From positions 1-32,840 of the forward strand of contig CAXNAA020000036.1 of assembly GCA_964200075.2 (NCBI GenBank): DNA of 32,840 nt. Reading direction: 5' to 3'. Shown in pieces: positions 23,901 through 30,431 of this stretch (position 1 is the first letter of the stretch; the number at the start of each line of letters is the position of its first letter). A model generated the notes under the pieces. That model saw only the letters and a program-made list of their open reading frames with translations. It ran no database searches and had not been told where the DNA came from. The position numbers and the translations under genes are program-made. Origin of the DNA: Sphacelaria rigidula (Eukaryota > Phaeophyceae > Sphacelariales).

Positions 23901-24672
23901 CCAACGGAGAGAAGAGAGGGAGGTGTGACGGGATTGCGAAAATATCCAACCACCCAGTTTGACAATATGGGGTGTGGTTTGACACCATTAACACCCAAGA
24001 CTAATGCTACGATAGCCCCTCCCCCCCCCCCCCTCCCCCGAAACAAAATGCGGCTGGTTAAGGGAGGCGAAGTCTAGACGTGAATCGAAATGACAAAAGC
24101 CGAGAACAACGAGCAGCTTGGAATTCCCACGCTTAGGATCGTTTTCGCCAATGTTGCCCCGATGAGGCGCTCCATACGACCTGACACCAAGCATCATGCG
24201 CTGTGTAGTCACTTTCTTCGTGACACGTTTGGGCTGATTTTTTGGGGGGTTATCATAGGATTAGTCTCAAGGATGCGGTTCCGTCCTCCGTTTCCGGAGA
24301 CGGTAACTCCCGAAGATGGGTACTCCGTTACCCGTAGTTGTCGAACAGCCCACGTCGGGTATGGGGGAATGCATCGTTTTGAAGGTTGTCTTCCTCTGCC
24401 CACCACGAGCTACATTTGTGGGGAAATGATATTTCAATCCTTGTAGCCAGACACGTGGATGTTATGTTCACCTGCCGATTATTGTCGGGGCTGCCCTTAA
24501 TTCCCAGCTCGAAGCGGCGAGCGCTTTGTGAGTCTGCGTAACATCCCAAATCCGTTGAGTCGGTTGCTGCCTGAGTGTCGGCAACAAAAATGCATGCAGC
24601 GAAAAGAGTGTCGGCGATGGGAACGAAGTACCGCAAAGACACGCATAATCTTTTCCAGTATTGCACTTGCAT
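7893..24672 (-). CDS. WSC(x3)-Agd3-like polysaccharide deacetylase, about 28 exons
   Basis: This is a hand-assembled split gene. Exons run from 24570 (or ATG 24670-24672) to a candidate stop at 7893 and encode about 1,070 residues. The order is three WSC domains (predicted carbohydrate binding), a Pro/Ser/Thr linker, a CBM87-like region, a CE18 NodB-fold deacetylase core with VDDLF and SHTLTH motifs, and an Agd3-type C-terminal part. In fungi Agd3 removes acetyl groups from galactosaminogalactan outside the cell. The substrate here is unknown. All chained exon junctions have GT-AG borders and matching phases except around 17.7 kb. The true start is unresolved. An ATG at 24670-24672 opens a 34-residue leader with a weak hydrophobic stretch, but that leader could equally be intron with its acceptor at 24571. 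No promoter or poly(A) signal was identified. Confidence 0.85.
9047..9293 (+). mobile_element. MITE family 1, copy 2 (intronic)
   Basis: The inverted ends are GAGGCATCCTACGAT and its near-complement ATCGTAGGATGACTC, with inner G- and C-runs. They are flanked by ATTG at 9043-9046 and 9294-9297, a 4-bp target duplication. At 247 bp it is the most complete copy. It lies in the intron between exons 9486-9612 and 8743-8922 of the deacetylase gene, in antisense orientation. Confidence 0.92.
9486..9951 (-). CDS. Two Agd3-like exons (9824-9951, 9486-9612)
   Basis: The first exon reads TCLNVGSEYGCNSNDDIASF, AIYKAEAETTTRYMLMGR and leaves in phase 2. The second completes the Arg codon and reads DKYMFHQANIIPAADLGG, LEKWYVDVMATLSSFITF, PVK, leaving in phase 0 at AAG|GTATGG. 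The YMFHQAN block is diagnostic of the Agd3 family. The match across the split codon strongly supports this junction. Confidence 0.93.
10148..10586 (-). CDS. Two Agd3-like exons (10519-10586, 10148-10228)
   Basis: The first exon completes the Gly codon of the previous exon and reads HAGMQIVPRYATFVYYNC, VTGQ, leaving in phase 0. It corresponds to the 'MPRW-T-YYNC' block of fungal Agd3. The second reads CLVDENEYIRRLTCNCSEPD, PTIPDRG, and leaves in phase 0 at GGG|GTGAGG. The four extra Cys suggest disulfides in an extracellular protein. Confidence 0.9.
10872..11090 (-). CDS. CE18 deacetylase exon, GDNTHPVL block
   Basis: This exon starts after CCAAAACGCAG in phase 1 and joins the SHTLTH exon exactly. 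It reads ANVRIAVYSGMFDMDTYN, WRSMVSPGITGLFNANCL, MTCYPGDNTHPVLVNQDNEY and ends STVATN, phase 1, ACG|GTGAGC. The block GDNT(H/R)PVL..NE(Y/F) is a strong Agd3-family signature. The upstream intron (11091-12948, the longest) carries a MITE and repeat family 2, copy B. Confidence 0.93.
11346..11530 (+). mobile_element. MITE family 1, copy 3, right end lost
   Basis: The left end GAGTCATGCTACGAT, the G-run and the shared internal block (CGTTGAAAGCAGCAA, GTTGTTCGAACGCGCTTG, ACCCAAATACAAGCGC) align with copies 1 and 2. The right terminal repeat is missing. It lies in the intron between the SHTLTH and GDNTHPVL exons. Confidence 0.85.
12140..12602 (+). repeat. Dispersed repeat family 2, copy B (head-to-tail)
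   Basis: It aligns with copies A and C through CGAAGCGCCGTGGTGTGTTC, CGCATGAAGGGTGAGCTGCA and CAAACGCCAACCCC. After that end motif the copy goes on with GGGACAGAGCACGCCGAG and TTTTCGACGGACCAGG, the motif that heads the other copies. So the head of a second unit follows the tail of the first. It is intronic. Confidence 0.75.
12949..13155 (-). CDS. CE18 deacetylase exon with SHTLTH motif
   Basis: This 207-nt exon enters in phase 1 after AATTTCCAG and reads GLQDTVIPPDYMSLTVPL, then WNSDALLQAVLANPNDGFIG, SHTLTHLSRDELQVSDCN, ending GAG|GTGTGT in phase 1. HTLTH provides the two His that, with the second Asp of VDDLF upstream, bind the metal in NodB-type deacetylases. Fungal Agd3 carries 'SHTFTH' here. 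All key residues are present, so a working enzyme is plausible. Confidence 0.93.
13776..14430 (-). CDS. Two small exons, tentative (14408-14430, 13776-13836)
   Basis: To keep phase between the exon ending 14518 (phase 1) and the next clear exon, an insert ending in phase 0 is needed before 13836. A 23-nt microexon 14408-14430 (ACTGTAG acceptor, CGG|GTAAAG donor) satisfies this; a 52-nt alternative with another frame starts at 14428. The second exon, after GGTTCTCAG, reads HVPPYKDTMVTVKGTKMTPP and leaves in phase 1 at CTG|GTGAGT, matching the next exon. The 61-nt exon is fairly secure and the microexon is weak. Confidence 0.5.
14518..15565 (-). CDS. CE18 deacetylase core, first half (four exons)
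   Basis: Exons are 15427-15565, 15016-15102, 14791-14836 and 14518-14604; every phase fits (2-0, 0-0, 0-1, 1-1). They read GLEELHVFFSIGWFDLGSWA, HHIVEWATKGVFL, then RRFYLGATVDDLFLATNEF, TLVHVTPEVAKYL and DYEQIIDVQNDLNTQYSS, ending YAFNGA. In fungal Agd3 the matching sequence runs from a '...FIG/FISWATDWSATS' block to a conserved VDD/IDD motif and an 'NGNG' block. The two Asp of VDDLF are the general-base and metal-binding pair of NodB-fold deacetylases. The intron between 16817 and 15565 holds a MITE. Confidence 0.88.
16252..16445 (+). mobile_element. MITE family 1, copy 4 (intronic)
   Basis: The ends AAGTCATCCTACGAT and ATCGTAGGACGACTC enclose a shorter interior with the same AAATTCCAAGTCAAATCGTC block and C-run. 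The flanks CTTG and TTCG are not an exact duplication. It lies in the 1.25-kb intron between 16817 and 15565. Confidence 0.88.
16817..17565 (-). CDS. CBM87-like N-part of the Agd3-like enzyme (17298-17565, 16817-16940)
   Basis: The first exon (268 nt, phase 0 in, phase 1 out) reads IIIVASAETDLLAELTID, then YSATFKARIVYFDVSGTSVH and KLGVQ. This corresponds to the segment of fungal Agd3 proteins where a '...FGVRMVRLDV' type strand lies, in the N-terminal CBM87 domain. The second exon (124 nt) enters at phase 1 after CTCAAACAG, reads ARIVNSGLQTDPTANRL and IIEATPGTTPIA, and leaves in phase 2 at GA|GTGAGT. Fungal CBM87 binds the aminosugar polymer; binding here is inferred. Confidence 0.78.
17649..17834 (-). 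CDS. Candidate exon with unresolved frame
   Basis: This 186-nt interval is bounded by CAG at its 5' side and ATGCA|GTAAGC at its 3' side. The frame entering from the previous exon begins LKPDLLP but hits TAA. One base over, a long open frame gives FGVNFYLPVARNCAQNLIH and later VLYGFECCTALVTSMQ, which looks like real secreted protein and would run smoothly into the next exon. Reading it would need one extra C removed near 17820 and one G added at the donor. Either there are two base errors in the assembly, or the gene is damaged here, or the exon is skipped. Confidence 0.45.
18250..18315 (-). CDS. Small exon of the CBM87-like region
   Basis: This 22-codon exon, TEATAGPYMMEIFYKGYWSG, lies between acceptor AACCCGTCAG and donor CCG|GTAAGC, phase 0 on both sides, with G/C at nearly every third codon position. 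It follows the linker exon in frame. Its role is inferred from its position. Confidence 0.7.
18600..18775 (-). CDS. Linker exon: Pro/Ser/Thr-rich, then start of Agd3-like part
   Basis: A phase-1 entry after AGTTCTACAG fits the end of WSC 3. The exon reads an Arg/Pro stretch, then SNGTSTPPVTPPPSSSPPPS and IVYVDLLPCILTPAAI, ending at ATC|GTAAGTG in phase 0. The Pro/Ser/Thr part is a probable O-glycosylated spacer between the binding modules and the enzyme. The reverse strand is strongly G-rich. The acceptor choice is inferred from phase only. Confidence 0.65.
19150..19220 (-). ncRNA. tRNA-like sequence, possible SINE head
   Basis: On the minus strand a box A-like GTGGCTCAGTTGGTA is followed about 40 bases later by a box B-like GTGTCGAATCTC. 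The anticodon arm and acceptor stem do not fold cleanly, so this is probably a tRNA-derived SINE head or tRNA relic, not a working tRNA gene. It lies in an intron of the large gene. Confidence 0.35.
19316..21372 (-). CDS. WSC domain 3 exons (21254-21372, 19963-20028, 19316-19445)
   Basis: Exon one enters in phase 1 after CTGCCCCAG and gives a Pro/Ser linker (PPPSPGPSNTF), then GDCYADVQVDRIFPQ and PDMTPE. Exon two (66 nt) is SCKALCADDSTNTYSGVQYG. Exon three (130 nt) is CWCGPASSDIDKYG, CNRACSGDANVICGGINAMN, IYSIE, leaving in phase 1. Exons two and three have exactly the lengths and phases of their domain 2 counterparts (66 and 130 nt), which points to duplication of a three-exon module. The intron between exons one and two carries repeat family 2, copy C. 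Confidence 0.93.
20312..20727 (-). repeat. Dispersed repeat family 2, copy C
   Basis: Read on the minus strand, it repeats the order seen in copies A and B: GGGGCGGAGCACGCCG, GGACCAGGCTTG, AAGCACCGTGATGTG, GAATCGCATAAGGG, CCAACCGACGCCAACCCC. It is longer because of an insert of about 150 bp near 20350-20540. It sits in the 1.2-kb intron splitting WSC 3. Confidence 0.78.
22016..23427 (-). CDS. WSC domain 2 exons (23278-23427, 22707-22772, 22016-22145)
   Basis: Exon one joins domain 1 in phase 0 and reads VFEYTTGGSGPTPTPPPMEP, a short Pro/Thr linker, then GVCYADKQNARILPD and GGLTIA. Exon two (22 codons) is SCKTICEADP...YGVQYSKE. Exon three (130 nt) begins CWCGPDSSDIS, continues CTMPCSGNANEICGG and ends SNAMNIYNMD, leaving in phase 1. 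Splice borders are canonical (GCG|GTATGT, GAG|GTAGGA, ACT|GTAAGT). The Cys order is that of a complete WSC domain. Confidence 0.93.
23711..24570 (-). CDS. WSC domain 1 exons (24472-24570, 23711-23896)
   Basis: The first exon carries LGCYADSQSARRFELG, the usual WSC opening, and ends at CAG|GTGAAC. The second (62 codons) starts after a TCTCTCCGTTGGACAG acceptor and carries FCFDFCNAQGTYQYFGLQYG, then SECWCG, CTKACTG and EDCGGSNAIQ. Both are phase 0. WSC domains hold eight Cys in four disulfides and bind glycans; the matching Cys pattern is present. Unlike domains 2 and 3, the middle and last thirds are in one exon. A small extra exon between these two is possible, since the segment before FCFDFC is shorter than in the other domains. 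Confidence 0.88.
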
Positions 24673-24868
24673 GGGACGTGCAGTTGTGTCAAAACCAACA
24701 TACTCTCAATCCTCAAAATCAAACATGCCCAACAACGAAACACGACAGGCATAGTTTTCAAGCGCATGGAAAACCAATTTGACCTCTTCACCGTCTAGGT
24801 GATGTTTTATCGACATCAGGTTCACTCGAAAATAATCGGGCGGCCCAGATGACTTACCCACGCGATCT

Positions 24869-25038
24869 AGGCCGTGTCTTATCGAGACCAAAAACGAGCA
24901 GGAAAAGAAACAAGCGCCCAAAAGCAGGATATTGAATGGTCGCGACAACAATGGATCCACCCAGCGATCAATCAACGCGCTGCTTTTGGATCCTGGTTCC
25001 CTTTCCGCATTTTGTTCGGTCTCGATAATTCACGGCCT
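24869..25038 (+). mobile_element. Foldback MITE family 3, copy 1 (170 bp)
   Basis: The ends AGGCCGTGTCTTATCGAG and CTCGATAATTCACGGCCT are inverted repeats with about two mismatches. It lies just upstream of the WSC/deacetylase gene. An apparent minus-strand hydrophobic frame with a GTAAGT site overlaps it and is explained by the element. Confidence 0.82.
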
Positions 25039-25452
25039 GAGGACCAAGCTCAGGTCATGTCCCATTTTGTGCACTCGAGTGGTGCTACGGTGGGGGCGCA
25101 TAATTTGTTCTCGAGGCTCTGCAATGCAGGGGACTCTCGATGAAGAACACCTGGGCCTTCGTGTACTTTGGAGCAATAAGTGCACCCCTACGGCAGAATA
25201 CCTAACTCATGCCGTGGGTGTCTTGTGTGTTTGCTCGGGCTGAGTTGTGTAAGTACATTGTGGTTCAGTCATGCGTGTCAGTCTCACGCCAGGATCGGTT
25301 TCCACACCTGTTTCCGACCGCGTATAATACAGAAAGAATCACCCTTCTTCCAAGAAAACCGGTTGCGTGAATCCTCGTAAGGACCCAGAGTGATGGTTGC
25401 GGGGAGGCAAGCTGCACTAGCAGGATATGTTGTCTTGCTTCGTTATTTTGTC

Positions 25453-25818
25453 AGGCCGTGTCTTATCAAACTGTTTTCGTGTCGAAAACGTGCGGTCGAA
25501 TCGGATTCGCTCGTTTCTGATTCGTCCACGCTACTGATTTTCCGAGATGGTTGAGAACATGAATGCCGTGGACGTATCGGGCACGAGCAAGTTTGATTCC
25601 ACCGTACGTTTTCGAGTCAAAAACAAGACACGGCCTCATGTCAAATTGTTTTCGACTCGAAAAGTACGGTGGAATCAAACTTTCTCGTACTTGATACGTC
25701 CACGGCATCCATGTTCTTAACCATCTGATAATATGAACAGCGTGGACGAATCAGAAACGAGCGAATTCGATTCGACCGCACGTTTTCGATACGAAATATT
25801 TTCGATAAGACACGGCCT
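25453..25818. mobile_element. Two foldback MITEs in inverted tandem (366-bp palindrome)
   Basis: Unit 1 (25453-25636) and unit 2 (25637-25818) are near-perfect reverse complements of each other. Each unit begins or ends with AGGCCGTGTCTTA or its complement. Within each unit the two halves also pair (GTGGACG, GATTC and CGTACGTTTTCGA blocks), so the DNA could fold at two nested scales. Confidence 0.88.
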
Positions 25819-25994
25819 CACAACCTACAGCCTTCCTGAATATCCCAGAGAACCCGTGTGAAAAATTTCAGGATTCCACTTGAAACAATGGTGTGAAGGA
25901 TCGCTGTGGAACAAATTCCAGTCTCTCACCCTGAGCTAGCCTGTATGATTGTCATTAGTGTTAGTGTTGTAATGCCTCGGAGGACGGCGCGCTT

Positions 25995-26180
25995 AGGCCG
26001 TGTCTTAGATCAATTTTTGATCGAAAAAGTGCGATGGAAAACAAATATTTCGATCTGCTAGGTTGTGATTTCAACCATCTTCAATGTAGACTACGATAGT
26101 TGGAATCACGACCCATCACATGAGAGTTTTACATTCCCACTGCACATTGTCGATCCGAAAATATTGTGCCAAGACACGCC
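25995..26180 (+). mobile_element. Foldback MITE family 3, copy 4 (diverged)
   Basis: The left end AGGCCGTGTCTTAGATC and right end CCAAGACACGCC bracket about 186 bp with partly complementary halves (TTTCGATC and GATCCGAAAATA). It is the most diverged copy of this family in the window. Confidence 0.72.
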
Positions 26181-26263
26181 CGAAGGGGACCGAATCGTAG
26201 TTCGAAACACCTCAGGATCGACATTTTTCAAAACCAATCGGACCAGTCCCCGCAAGGACCACG

Positions 26264-26298
26264 CCCTAACCCTGACCCCAAACCTAACCCTTACCCTT
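26264..26298 (+). repeat. Short telomere-like CCTAACCC stretch
   Basis: About 35 bp of irregular CCCTAACCC, CCAAACCTAACCC and TTACCC words resemble a degenerate interstitial telomeric repeat. It is too short and imperfect to be sure. Confidence 0.35.
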
Positions 26299-28378
26299 GG
26301 CATGTTCAAATTCCGATGCGGTCCTCTCACGCATTACAGCGGTGCCCGAAGCACGCCGTCTTCCCACGCATCACAATTATATCAGAGGTATCTCTAACTC
26401 GAGTCCCCCGGTATATTTCACAGCAAATTGTCATCATTTGATTATATATGCGCACGTTGGTCCGTTTTCTCGAACTCCTGTTCACATTCACAGGCTCGCC
26501 TTTCCAGTACCTGCAATGCTATTCTTTACACGAGACTATTCTCATTCCTCCTTCTGAGACCTTCGGATTTCCGATTCTCTAGGTTCTCACTCTCGGCCAA
26601 ATGCTAGGCTCTTGATCTGGCGAAAACCCTGTTCTTGCTTTACTCGTTCATCCCAGTATGTCGATTGTTCATATGCTGGTGTTGTTTAAGATGAAGCAAC
26701 GAAATGCGTGTGTTCTGAAACTTCGGGGCAGTGGAGGGATCATCTCCAGCCCAGGAATTACGGGCAGTCTCCACTTTTGTTTCATGTCGCAGAATGACTT
26801 TTTTTGTGCTGTGAAACGCATTCCCAAACACGTTGTCTATATTTCTGGCAATGCAGCGCCGGATTTGTGCCGGGGTGGACGGCTTGACAGATTGTGACAC
26901 CCAAAACAAATTCGCCGCACGCCACAAGAGAATTTATCGCAACTTACCTATATTACTTCTTGTGCGCCCAGTTGCAGACTCGCGATTTCTCAAACAACCC
27001 CACGTCGGGCTTCTCCCACATTTGAATCTGTTTCTCGGAAGAACTCGAAAGGCTAGGGTTAAATGAAAACTTCGCGGACAAGCCGAATATGAAACTGGGT
27101 CAACGAAAGATCGGCAAAATGCCGTGAAATTATCGAAGAGAGTAGAATACATCTTTCGGCGGAGGCAAAATGCGCCAAGCCGGGTCTTCTAAATAACGGC
27201 GAAAATCGGCGCTGAGTTATCAAAATCAGTCAATTCTTGAAAGTATTTCTCCACTTCCATGATCAAGGCCCAATATATACTTGCGTCCGTTTCTCCGATG
27301 GTTTCACATACATAACTATCTGAACGTTTCGTATGTATATATATCGAGTATTAATATAAATGTGACACTACCCAACACCCCCTCCTTCGAGAAGAGTGCT
27401 GGTCGAGCCCACGAGACTATCGGGGTATCTAAACATAATCGAACAACGATGACCCGCATAAATCGACAACGGAAATAGGGAGCCAAGTCCTCGAAAATCG
27501 TTCCTCACGAGGACGCATCTCAAACTCGGGGTTGCTTCAGGAACGTAGTCCACGTCAGAGGAGGTACCTCAAATTCGAAATTCTCCACATTCATCACTGT
27601 GAACTACTGTGGAATATGTTGGGAATCCCGAATTGGAGATACCTCTTGAAACATTTGTCCATGAGGTCCGAAGCGTGTCATAGTTCTTATGGTCATATCA
27701 GGGAACCATGCACCAGAAACGTAATCGTCATCCGCGCTGCCCGTGTGATCAGGCATGGGCCGCAGTTACAGTAGCCCCATTCCCTCCCCTCTTGCTCGGC
27801 TAGCAGCGTGGATATCTCTTCTTTGTTTATATGTGATGTATATATACTGTATGCTACACAAACCAGAAAAGGCAGACAGAGGTTTTCACACTCACGGCGT
27901 TGTAATGTTCCATTCACGCGACTTATTGACCACGTAGCCACCGGTGGAAATATTTTATGAACTTTACATGAAAATTCAGACGTTGAAAGGGCTCAAGTGT
28001 TACAAGTAAGTGCTCCGATCGTGAGGAGCACGCGTTTTCCTCAAATTGGCGCATTGACGCAATGGGCGTCCATTCTACTTCAGCCAACGCACACTTTGCT
28101 CATAAGACCACCGTCGTCCATATCTCATGAATATTCGAATCTTCCCCTCTAGTCCTCCTTTTGTCTCCCAAGTCTCCGAAATTTTCGGAATAACAATGAT
28201 CAAAATGTGAGAGCAGACTTATTTCCAACGTCACTCAGCAGATCAATGCCAACCAGAGCACAGATTTCGACGAAAAAATATCATGTCAGATGTGTTCTGA
28301 GCGACCCTTTCTTCTGACAAGTCGGAAATGCTTCCACTTTTTCGGCAAAAATCAAAAATATGTGCATCAATCGCGCCG
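26299..28378. other. Intergenic, no gene recognised
   Basis: A 95-codon minus frame (26640-26927) and several smaller ones occur, without splice support or domains. The interval is AT-richer than the gene to its left and is flanked by mobile elements. Confidence 0.5.
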
Positions 28379-28489
28379 TTAACCTTTAGACGATGAGAGT
28401 AGGTCATCTGTTGAATTGGCATCAGCTTCACTTGAAAAAGGTATGCGTGGTCGAGATGAACTACTTTCGCGGTCTGAAGGCCCGTTGAA
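28379..28489 (+). mobile_element. TTAA-flanked MITE, copy 2
   Basis: It begins TTAACCTTTAGACGA and ends CGCGGTCTGAAGG. The interior (CATCTGTTGAATTGGCATCA, CACTTGAAAAAGGTATGC) matches copy 3 at 30326. The right end has a small insertion before TTGA. Confidence 0.78.
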
Positions 28490-28844
28490 TGGTTTCTTAC
28501 GGTTAGTATATTGTGGGGGAACAATTTTTTACTCAAGGTGCTCGACAATTCTTTCGGCCCCCAACCAGGGAATGTCGGCATAACGCGCCCTGGAAAAAAG
28601 ACCTGTAGACTCCGCATTTTTGTCCCTGTATTTTTGTTCCGAGGCCGTGCTCGAAACCTGGGAGCCACGCGATCCAAGATAGGGGGCTAGTTTCCTTTCG
28701 ACTGGGTGGCGCAGCGTGCCAAAACGTGCGATCGCGATTTTCCCATTTTGGGGGGCGAAACCCGAGTAAAAACTCTTCAAAGTGGAAACTGCGTCCACCG
28801 CCCCCCCGCTCAAAACAAAGTCAACCGCAAGGAATGATCTCACC

Positions 28845-29499
28845 CCCGGCATACTTAGCGATGCCTTCGGGTGGGGTTACGGTTAAGGTTACCGCACATG
28901 CAGAATCGGTGGGTGGCCGTACTATTACGAACTCGGATAAACCTGCCTCGGTCGGTTTCTGCGCGTTGTTCCGAAAGCCATGCAAGAGTTTCTCGTCCCT
29001 CGATACTCGTCCCTTCAGTTCCTGTACTTGTGGCGCAAAGTAGGTCTTCAGACACGTGGACCGATGGTGATGCGCCAAAGCACATGCACTAACAGTGGAA
29101 TCATTGTCTTTTTTGACGCGAACAACAGCTTCCCCAATATTCGGAAACATTGATCGTAAGTTGACTTTAGTGTGAACACCGTTATGCGCATCTTTGGAGG
29201 GGCTGGCAGTACCAAATGTTTTTAGCTCGTCCAGAATGCGTTTTGGTCCAAAATCTGCCAACGCACACTCTACCAAGGACATCCGTGTCCGGAGATTCCC
29301 CTATGCCTTGGTCAGGATCAGGGTTGGCATCTCATCTATCCTATCAACAATTGTTTCCGACTATTTCGTAATCAGCCGTCGACGCGAAACCCGAGCTTGG
29401 TGCCGAGAAATGTACTTACATAAACTACCTCTTCTGCGGAGAGTTTCCCTTTCTGCTCATCGCGCATCATGGCTAATATGGACAATTCTCCGACGATCT
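28845..29499 (-). CDS. Unidentified two-exon open frame
   Basis: A candidate exon 29420-29499 follows TTGTCCTCTCAG and reads IVGELSILAMMRDEQKGKLS, ending TAT|GTAAGT. A second exon of 456 nt starts after GCATAG at 29300 in matching phase, reads MSLVECALADFGPKRILDEL, continues without stops for about 150 codons and ends at GGG|GTGAGA near 28845. No family is recognised. The second part has no obvious domain or transposase triad. It may be a piece of a real gene or of an old mobile element; exons on either side were not found. Confidence 0.35.
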
Positions 29500-30325
29500 C
29501 TGAGAGGACAACAAGGAGAACCAGTCAAAGTAAAGTCAACAACCATGTAATTTTACCTCCCCAACTGCACTCTCGCAAAACCAGTCTCAATTTTTTGTAG
29601 TAAAATCACGTTCAATGTTTTGTGCCCTGTTGTTCGTCGCCACCTCCCCACAGGATATCAGCCCCGCACACGAGCACTGCACAGCATGTTGTACCACTCT
29701 ACGCTCAATGTTTTCTCACCGTCTGAAGCAACCGCCCTGGCGCAAAATGTGCTCCCCTCATGCTGCGGCCCGTCACTGCATCACATGTACATATTGACGC
29801 TGAAGCCGTCGCGAATGCGACTGCTGTGTGCCGTCCCCACCTCATGGCTTCTATGAACCGCAAACAACCAAGACTCCCTGTCTGCCTCCCGTAGCTTGGA
29901 AGGGGGGAGCTGCTTGTAGTGTGACACGAAGATAGTGTGATGAGAAATTAGGCTGTTCTCGTGACACCAGTTGATGCAAGCGTGTGCCTGGCGCGCGTTG
30001 AAATCACGAGGCGCGAAGTGGTGCAGTGAACGGGGGTGCGGAGGTGCACGCGGAAATGAGATGAAGGTTTGGATCTTTCCGAATAGAACTCCAGACTCCG
30101 GGATTCCACATCCATCACCGAGGAAAACTCTCGGATTCTCAACACGTTCGAATGGGCGAGGATGGGAGAACCCAGAGCCCAGAGCGGAGTATTTATGTGC
30201 ATCTGGCCTGCAGGAGCATGATCGATGATCAACCGAGCGATGTCTCGACAATTGCGGACATACACACAGCATTGACACCCAAGGCATAATGCCTACACAT
30301 CCATAGATTGGCTGAGGCTGGAACT
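29500..30325. other. Intergenic, no gene recognised
   Basis: A 168-codon minus frame (29781-30287) overlaps other frames and has no domain, no splice-site support and mixed composition. I do not annotate it as a gene. Confidence 0.45.
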
Positions 30326-30431
30326 TTAACCCTCAGACCGCGAGGTTAGTCTTCTGTTAAATCGGCATCAATTTCAAGTGAAAAAACATATGCATGATCC
30401 AGAAAGACTAATCTCGCGGTCTAAGGGTTAC
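30326..30431 (+). mobile_element. TTAA-flanked MITE, copy 3 (106 bp)
   Basis: The best-preserved copy starts TTAACCCTCAGACCGCGAG and ends CTCGCGGTCTAAGGGTTA, nearly perfect inverted ends of about 18 bp. It has the same length as copy 1. The target-like TTAA is present on the left and reads TTAC on the right. Confidence 0.85.

Noticed and set aside
24706-24975. Minus-strand frame with a hydrophobic stretch and a GTAAGT site, a possible membrane-anchor first exon
   Set aside because: It has no ATG, its phase does not fit the first WSC exon, and most of it lies within the foldback element 24869-25038.
25453-25818. CRISPR-like repeat array
   Set aside because: The repeats are inverted, few and transposon-like, with no direct repeat-spacer pattern, and the window is eukaryotic.
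26640-26927. 95-codon minus frame as a gene
   Set aside because: No start context, splice partner or recognisable motif; it is not distinguishable from chance.
29781-30287. 168-codon minus-strand frame
   Set aside because: No domain or splice support was found, and an overlapping 105-codon frame in another phase is equally open; likely chance.
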